A stretch of DNA of 10,013 nt, from NCBI GenBank assembly GCA_035947875.1, contig DASZJQ010000152.1, positions 1-10,013 on the forward strand, given 5' to 3'. Shown one piece after another: positions 6,844 to 10,013 of this stretch. The position numbers and the translations under genes are program-made. The notes under the pieces were generated by a model. That model searched no databases and was not told the DNA's origin. It was given only the letters and a program-made list of their open reading frames with translations. This DNA is from Bog-473 sp035947875. GTDB lineage: Bacteria > Actinomycetota > Acidimicrobiia > Acidimicrobiales > RAAP-2. Positions within the stretch are counted from its first letter, which is position 1; the number at the start of each line of letters is the position of its first letter.

Positions 6844-7782
6844 TCAGTCCCGGGTGCGGAGCGAGAGCCCGCGCTCGTCCAGGCGCTGCACCACTTCGTC
6901 GGCCGACTTCTGCCCGAAGTTGGTGATGGCCAGCAGGTCGTCCATCGTGCGCTCGACCAATTCACCGATGGTGTTGATCTGCGCCCGCTTGAGGCAGTTG
7001 CGGGGTCGCTCGGAGAGGTCGAGCTCCTCGATGCGCAGGTCCAGGTCGGGGGATCCGCTGGTGGTCGTGCCGGTGTCGCCCAGCTCCAGCCCCTGCGGTG
7101 CGTCCTCGAGATCGGCCACCAGGGAGACCAGGTTGCGCAGTGTGTCACCGGCCGAGGCCAGCGCCTCACGGGGGGAGATGGTGCCGTCGGTCTCGATATC
7201 GAGCACCAGGCGGTCGTAGTTGGTGGACTGCTCCACCCGGACCGACTCGATGTCGAAGGTCACCCGGTGCACCGGCGAGAAGATCGAATCGATCGGGATG
7301 ACGCCGATGGTCGACGAGCGCTTGTTCTTGTCGGCCGACACGTAGCCCCGACCGCGCTCCACCGTCACGTCGACGGCCAGGCGGCCCTTGGCGTTGATGG
7401 AGGCGATGTGCAGCTCGGGGTTGAGGATCTCGACGTCGGAGGTGGCCTGCAGGTCGCCGGCCGTGGCGTCGGCCGGGCCGCGCACGTCGAGCCGCAACGT
7501 CACCGGCTCGTCGGTGTGGATCTGCACCAGCAGGTCCTTGAGGTTCAAGATGATGTCGGTGACGTCCTCCTTGACGCCGGGCAGCGTGGTGAACTCGTGC
7601 AGGGCCTCGTCGAAGCGCAGCTGGGTCACCGCCCCACCGGGAATCGAGGAGAGCAGGGTGCGGCGCAGCGAATTGCCCAGCGTGGTGCCGAAGCCGGGAT
7701 CGAGCGGGCCGACGGCGAATCGCTGCCGGTTGCCCTGCTCCTCGTCGACTGCTTCGACTGTCGGTCGTTGGATTATCAGCAT
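6844..7782 (-). CDS. rpoA: DNA-directed RNA polymerase subunit alpha
   Basis: The alpha dimer nucleates RNA polymerase assembly, and its C-terminal domain binds UP elements and activators. The protein has 312 residues, slightly short because it ends directly after the alpha-CTD. The N-terminal dimerisation domain (about 1-230) carries LDPGFGTTLGNSLRRTLLSS (28-47), GVKEDVTDIILNLKDL and NYDRLVLDIETDGTISP. A short linker leads to the CTD (about 247-312). There, RPRNCLK aligns with E. coli RSANCLK, keeping the DNA-contacting Arg (here about residue 259), and FGQKSADEV aligns with the second DNA-contact loop. The ATG at 7782 has a good Shine-Dalgarno AGGAG (7795-7791, 8-base spacer). A 77-base gap containing a tandem repeat separates it from rpsD. 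Confidence 0.99.
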   Translation of the reverse strand: MLIIQRPTVEAVDEEQGNRQRFAVGPLDPGFGTTLGNSLRRTLLSSIPGGAVTQLRFDEALHEFTTLPGVKEDVTDIILNLKDLLVQIHTDEPVTLRLDVRGPADATAGDLQATSDVEILNPELHIASINAKGRLAVDVTVERGRGYVSADKNKRSSTIGVIPIDSIFSPVHRVTFDIESVRVEQSTNYDRLVLDIETDGTISPREALASAGDTLRNLVSLVADLEDAPQGLELGDTGTTTSGSPDLDLRIEELDLSERPRNCLKRAQINTIGELVERTMDDLLAITNFGQKSADEVVQRLDERGLSLRTRD

Positions 7783-7810
7783 GTGGGTGACTCCTGTAGC
7801 GGGGATGGGT

Positions 7811-7842
7811 GGTCGGTCGGGGTTCGGGTCGGTCGGGGTTGT
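7811..7842. repeat. Tandem 16-base duplication in the rpsD-rpoA gap
   Basis: On the plus strand GGTCGGTCGGGGTT occurs at 7811-7824 and again, perfectly, at 7827-7840, a 16-base period with a 2-base spacer. The transcript therefore carries two copies of the C-rich complement, about 15 bases upstream of the rpoA Shine-Dalgarno. The G runs at 7819-7822, 7826-7828, 7835-7838 and 7845-7847 (loops of 3, 6 and 6) also fit a loose G-quadruplex pattern on the template strand. No promoter or terminator was recognised in this gap. Confidence 0.8.
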
Positions 7843-7859
7843 CCGGGTCCTGCGTGGTC

Positions 7860-8507
7860 CTACTTGGAGTAGAGCTCGACGATGAGCTGCTCCTGCACCG
7901 GCTCATCGATGTGCTCGCGCAGCGGTGGGTTCAGCACGGCCACGCTGAACCCGGCGTCGCGGGTCTCGAGCCAGGCCGGGGTGGTCCGCTCCAACGTGTC
8001 CATGTTGCGCCGCACCGAGAAGTTGGCCCGGGTGGCTTCCTTGAGCGTGACCTGGTCGCCCTGGCGGACCCGGTAGCTCGGGATGTCGGTCTTGCGCCCG
8101 TTGACCTGCACGTGGCCGTGGCGGACGAACTGGCGCGCCTGGCGCCGGCTGGCACCCCATCCGGCCCGGAAGACCACGTTGTCGAGCCGGAGCTCGAGGT
8201 TGCGCAGCAGGTTCTCGCCGGTGATGCCCGGCTGGCGGCTGGACTCCTCGTAGAGATTGCGGAACTGCTTCTCCAAGAGCCCGTAGATGCGCCGGGCCTT
8301 CTGCTTCTCGCGGAGCTGGGTCAGGTACTCCGACCCCTGGCGCATGCGGTCGCGACCGTGCTCGCCGGGCGGGTAGGCGCGGCTGTGACGGTCGGTCACC
8401 GCCTCGGAAACCGGGCACTTGAGCGAGTAGCAGCGCTCACCCTTCAAGAAGAGCTTGGTCCGCTCGCGCCGGCAGAGTCGGCAGACGGGTCCGGTGTATC
8501 TAGCCAT
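7860..8507 (-). CDS. rpsD: 30S ribosomal protein S4 (uS4), zinc-binding form
   Basis: uS4 nucleates assembly of the small-subunit body and in E. coli is the translational repressor of the alpha operon. The 215-residue product is normal. The N-terminal segment carries four cysteines, Cys9, Cys12, Cys26 and Cys31, in the CRLC...CYSLKC pattern, the zinc-binding (C+) form. The S4 RNA-binding domain follows in the middle: LRLDNVVFRAGWGASRRQAR, QFVRHGHVQVNGRKTDIPSY and RVRQGDQV. The protein ends LIVELYSK. The ATG at 8507 is preceded by AAGAGGAA (8520-8513), which overlaps the rpsK stop codon; only 11 bases separate the genes. Confidence 0.98.
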   Translation of the reverse strand: MARYTGPVCRLCRRERTKLFLKGERCYSLKCPVSEAVTDRHSRAYPPGEHGRDRMRQGSEYLTQLREKQKARRIYGLLEKQFRNLYEESSRQPGITGENLLRNLELRLDNVVFRAGWGASRRQARQFVRHGHVQVNGRKTDIPSYRVRQGDQVTLKEATRANFSVRRNMDTLERTTPAWLETRDAGFSVAVLNPPLREHIDEPVQEQLIVELYSK

Positions 8508-8518
8508 AGATGTTCCTC

Positions 8519-8917
8519 TTAGACCCGACGCCGCTTCTTGGGGCGGCAGCCGTTGTGGGGGATGGGGGTGACGTCTTTGATGCCCACGACCTCGATGCCC
8601 ACCGCGGCGAGCGATCGGATGGCGGTCTCACGGCCGGAACCGGGACCTCGCACCAGGACATCGACCTTGCGCACGCCGTGCTCCATCGCCCGCTTGGCGC
8701 AGGCTTCGGCGGCCAGCTGGGCCGCGAAGGGGGTGGACTTGCGGGAGCCCTTGAACCCGACGTTGCCGGCCGAGGCCCAGGCCAACACGTTGCCCTCGGG
8801 ATCGGCAATGGAGACGATGGTGTTGTTGAACGAGCTCTTGATATGGGCCACGCCGTAGCTGATGTTCTTGCGCTCGCGCTTGCGCGGCCGGCGCGCCTGT
8901 TTGGTGGGCTTGGCCAT
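8519..8917 (-). CDS. rpsK: 30S ribosomal protein S11 (uS11)
   Basis: uS11 lies on the platform of the small subunit and helps shape the mRNA exit region. The 132-residue length is normal. Conserved motifs are GVAHIKSSFNNTIVSIADPEG, the GNVGFKGSRKSTPFAAQLAAE segment, RGPGSGRETAIRSLAAVGIE and the C-terminal DVTPIPHNGCRPKKRRRV. The ATG (8917-8915) directly abuts the rpsM TAG with no spacer. Its ribosome-binding sequence therefore lies within the Lys codons of the rpsM tail, a purine-rich GAAGGTGAAGAAG stretch. Translation is probably coupled to rpsM. Confidence 0.98.
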   Translation of the reverse strand: MAKPTKQARRPRKRERKNISYGVAHIKSSFNNTIVSIADPEGNVLAWASAGNVGFKGSRKSTPFAAQLAAEACAKRAMEHGVRKVDVLVRGPGSGRETAIRSLAAVGIEVVGIKDVTPIPHNGCRPKKRRRV

Positions 8918-9295
8918 CTACTTCTTCACCTTCTTCTTCCCGGCCACCGTCTTCTTCGGTCCCTTGCGGGTCCGGGCGTTGGTGTGCGTGCGCTGGCCGT
9001 GCACGGGCAGGCCCTTGCGGTGCCGGACGCCCTGGTAGCAGTTGATCTCCATCTTGCGCTTGATGTCCTGGGACACGTCGCGACGCAGGTCGCCCTCGAC
9101 CCGGAAGTTGGTGTCGATGTAGCTGCGCAGGCGCGCCACCTCTTCGTCGGTCAGATCGCGGACGCGGGTCGAGGGGTTGACCTCCACCGCTTGGCAGATC
9201 TGCTCCGACAGGGTGGTGCCGATGCCGAAAATGTAGGTCAGGGATATCTCGAGCCGCTTCTCGCGGGGGATATCGACTCCAGCTATACGGGCCAT
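8918..9295 (-). CDS. rpsM: 30S ribosomal protein S13 (uS13)
   Basis: uS13 sits in the head of the small subunit and contacts the P-site tRNA and the large subunit. From ATG 9295-9293 the product has 125 residues, the usual size, beginning MARIAGVDIPREKRLEISLT. YIFGIGTT gives the helix-turn region. The conserved YQGVRHRKGLPVHGQRTHTN and ARTRKGPKK follow, then a Lys-rich tail ending KKKVKK. The frame extends upstream to 9343, but that stretch overlaps rpmJ and would add a non-family sequence, whereas the ATG at 9295 has a strong Shine-Dalgarno GAGGAGAGG (9310-9302, 6-base spacer). This sequence overlaps the rpmJ stop codon. Confidence 0.98.
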   Translation of the reverse strand: MARIAGVDIPREKRLEISLTYIFGIGTTLSEQICQAVEVNPSTRVRDLTDEEVARLRSYIDTNFRVEGDLRRDVSQDIKRKMEINCYQGVRHRKGLPVHGQRTHTNARTRKGPKKTVAGKKKVKK

Positions 9296-9308
9296 CTGTA
9301 TCCTCTCC

Positions 9309-9422
9309 TCAGCCCTGCCGCTGCTTGTGGCGCGGGTTGACACAGATCACCCGGACCACACCGTGGCGCCGGATGACCTTGCACTTCTCACAGATCGGCT
9401 TCACGCTCGGCCGAACTTTCAT
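9309..9422 (-). CDS. rpmJ: 50S ribosomal protein L36 (bL36), zinc-binding form
   Basis: This 37-residue protein begins MKVRPSVKPICEKCKVIRRH, runs on through GVVRVICVNPRHKQ and ends RQG. The zinc ribbon is complete: Cys11, Cys14, Cys27 and His32, so this is the C+ form of bL36, a small protein that helps organise 23S rRNA domains near the GTPase-associated region. The ATG at 9422-9420 has AAGGA (9437-9433) and AGGAA (9431-9427) upstream. The TGA stop is 13 bases from rpsM. The position between infA and rpsM is the conserved one. Confidence 0.98.
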   Translation of the reverse strand: MKVRPSVKPICEKCKVIRRHGVVRVICVNPRHKQRQG

Positions 9423-9449
9423 CGCGTTCCTGTCCTTCTGGTTACTTGG

Positions 9450-9674
9450 TTATTTGTACCGGTAGGTGATACGGCCCCGGTTGAGGTCGTACGGAGTGAT
9501 CTCCACCTGCACCTTGTCCCCCGGAAGAATGCGGATGCGGTGCATCCTCATCTTTCCCGAGCTGTGCGCCAACACCTTGTGTCCGTTCTCGAGCTCGACT
9601 CGGAACATGGCGTTGGGCAGTGGCTCGACCACCGTGCCTTCGAGCACGATGGCGTCTTCCTTGGGCTTGGGCAG
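9450..9674 (-). CDS. infA: Translation initiation factor IF-1
   Basis: IF-1 binds the ribosomal A site during initiation and supports IF-2 and IF-3. The product is a single S1/OB-fold domain with conserved segments EGTVVEPLPNAMFRVELENG (12-31), HKVLAHSSGKMRMHRIRIL and the C-terminal GDKVQVEITPYDLNRGRITY. Starting at CTG 9674-9672 gives 74 residues beginning (M)PKPKEDAIVLEG, matching the family N-terminus (M-A-K-x-D-x-I). A GTG at 9647 would give a 65-residue protein that lacks this conserved Lys-rich start. The CTG has a well-placed GAGGAG 6 bases upstream, whereas no ATG, GTG or TTG is in frame nearby upstream. The protein identity is certain; the start codon is probable. Confidence 0.95.
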   Translation of the reverse strand: MPKPKEDAIVLEGTVVEPLPNAMFRVELENGHKVLAHSSGKMRMHRIRILPGDKVQVEITPYDLNRGRITYRYK

Positions 9675-9686
9675 GTGATTCTCCTC
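9672..9686 (-). promoter_or_regulatory. Ribosome-binding site deciding a CTG start for infA
   Basis: The minus strand reads GAGGAG (9686-9681), six bases AATCAC, then CTG (9674-9672) in frame with IF-1. This Shine-Dalgarno spacing is ideal. The nearest ATG upstream (9697-9695) is out of frame. A rarer in-frame ATT lies at 9689-9687 but includes the Shine-Dalgarno itself. Confidence 0.6.
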
Positions 9687-9716
9687 AATCGTTGCATCTG
9701 GTGATCTCCCGAGCCC

Positions 9717-9742
9717 GCCGCCGGCGCGGTGGCCGGAGCGGC
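9717..9742 (-). other. GC-rich hairpin in the infA leader
   Basis: A 5-bp stem (CCGGC with GCCGG, 6-base loop) is extended by a further 4 bp (GCCG with CGGC) across a 2-base bulge. It ends about 30 bases before the infA Shine-Dalgarno. There is no T-tract, so a terminator is unlikely; a leader structure affecting translation is possible. Confidence 0.4.
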
Positions 9743-9769
9743 GTTTCTCGGATGTGGCCCGGCGACAGG

Positions 9770-9788
9770 AGACCCCCGAAAGGGGCCT
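9770..9788 (-). other. Hairpin just downstream of the putative infA promoter
   Basis: A 7-bp stem (AGGCCCC with GGGGTCT, one G-U pair) closes a 5-base loop TTTCG. It lies about 12 bases after the predicted transcription start and is not followed by T residues. It could be a 5' leader structure of infA or a weak end signal for transcripts coming from map. Confidence 0.4.
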
Positions 9789-9807
9789 GGCCCAGAGCCA
9801 GCAGATG

Positions 9808-9835
9808 ATTCTACCGTAACCAGCGGTGATTTCCA
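9808..9835 (-). promoter_or_regulatory. Candidate promoter for infA
   Basis: A good -10 box TAGAAT (9813-9808) lies 16 bases downstream of a moderate -35 box TGGAAA (9835-9830). It falls in the least GC-rich part of the 185-base gap between map and infA, and would give an infA leader of about 125 bases. The -10 matches the consensus at 5 of 6 positions and the -35 at 4 of 6. Confidence 0.5.
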
Positions 9836-9859
9836 GCCGGAGCAGGGATGAGCCCCGAT

Positions 9860-10013
9860 TCAGGGCAGCGTAAAGACCTCCGGGCCGTCGGGGGTCACGG
9901 CGATTGTGTGCTCGAAGTGGGCCGAGAGGCGCCCGTCGGCCGTGACCACGCTCCAGCCGTCGTCGAGCTGGCGGGTCCCGGCCGAGCCGGCGTTGACCAT
10001 GGGCTCGACGGCG
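9860..10013 (-). CDS. map: Methionine aminopeptidase type I, C-terminal 50 residues
   Basis: The enzyme removes the initiator Met from nascent proteins using two divalent metal ions. Only the last 50 codons are present: AVEPMVNAGSAG, then DDGWSVVTADGRLSAHFEHT and AVTPDGPEVFTLP, ending in TGA. The Glu of EPM and the Glu of FEHT correspond to two of the five metal ligands in E. coli enzyme (Glu204 and Glu235). The other three ligands lie beyond the window edge. Its position directly upstream of infA, usually after secY and adk, is the standard actinobacterial order. Confidence 0.93.
   Translation of the reverse strand, partial: AVEPMVNAGSAGTRQLDDGWSVVTADGRLSAHFEHTIAVTPDGPEVFTLP

Noticed and set aside
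5543..7872. Plus-strand open frames opposite truA, rplQ and rpoA
   Set aside because: Same GC-driven mirror effect; the minus strand carries intact conserved genes.
9296..9343. N-terminal extension of rpsM to 9343
   Set aside because: The added residues overlap rpmJ and are absent from S13 proteins; the ATG at 9295 has a strong Shine-Dalgarno and the family N-terminus MARIAGVDIP.
9600..9697. ATG at 9697-9695 as the start of a short upstream gene or of infA
   Set aside because: It is out of frame with IF-1, lacks a Shine-Dalgarno of its own, and gives an Arg/Ser/Pro-rich product unlike any known protein.
1..10013. A novel defence, mobile or secondary-metabolite system in the window
   Set aside because: Every open region is accounted for by core translation, RNA polymerase, cell-wall precursor, ACP-activation and cofactor-repair genes in a conserved order. 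No transposase, integrase, CRISPR-like spacing, toxin pair or tRNA was seen.

Overview
The window is a continuous run of housekeeping genes, all transcribed from the minus strand, in a visibly high-GC genome. Reading in the direction of transcription (from base 10013 down to 1), the order is map (3' end only), infA, rpmJ, rpsM, rpsK, rpsD, rpoA, rplQ, truA, rplM, rpsI, glmM, glmS, acpS and nnr (5' part only). This order, with the alpha operon followed by truA, rplM-rpsI and then glmM, glmS, acpS and nnr, is characteristic of Actinomycetota. The protein sequences fit a deep actinobacterial lineage such as Acidimicrobiia, but that placement is inference.

Region by region. 9860-10013 is the C-terminus of methionine aminopeptidase. 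9675-9859 is a leader with a promoter-like element and two hairpins ahead of infA, which appears to start at a CTG codon behind a good Shine-Dalgarno sequence. 6484-9674 is the infA-rpmJ-rpsM-rpsK-rpsD-rpoA-rplQ block (initiation factor 1, ribosomal proteins, RNA polymerase alpha). 5672-6481 is truA (tRNA pseudouridine synthase). 5523-5671 holds a terminator-like hairpin, a sigma70-type promoter that overlaps it, and a structured leader ahead of rplM-rpsI (5522-4657). 3294-4652 is glmM and 1346-3187 is glmS, which make glucosamine-1-phosphate and glucosamine-6-phosphate for peptidoglycan and UDP-GlcNAc. 930-1349 is acpS (holo-ACP synthase), and 1-933 is the start of nnr (repair of hydrated NAD(P)H).

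The genes are tightly packed. rpsM and rpsK are 0 bases apart, rpsI and glmM 4, rplQ and truA 2, and glmS/acpS and acpS/nnr overlap by 4 bases each (ATGA and GTGA). The largest gaps are 185, 149, 106 and 77 bases, and no gene-free stretch reaches 300 bases. Most novelty lies in the non-coding joints: the rplM leader with a possible pseudoknot, the CTG start of infA, a short-loop G-quadruplex motif upstream of glmS, and a tandem 16-base duplication before rpoA. I see no mobile element, CRISPR array, RNA gene, defence system or unknown protein-coding system here.
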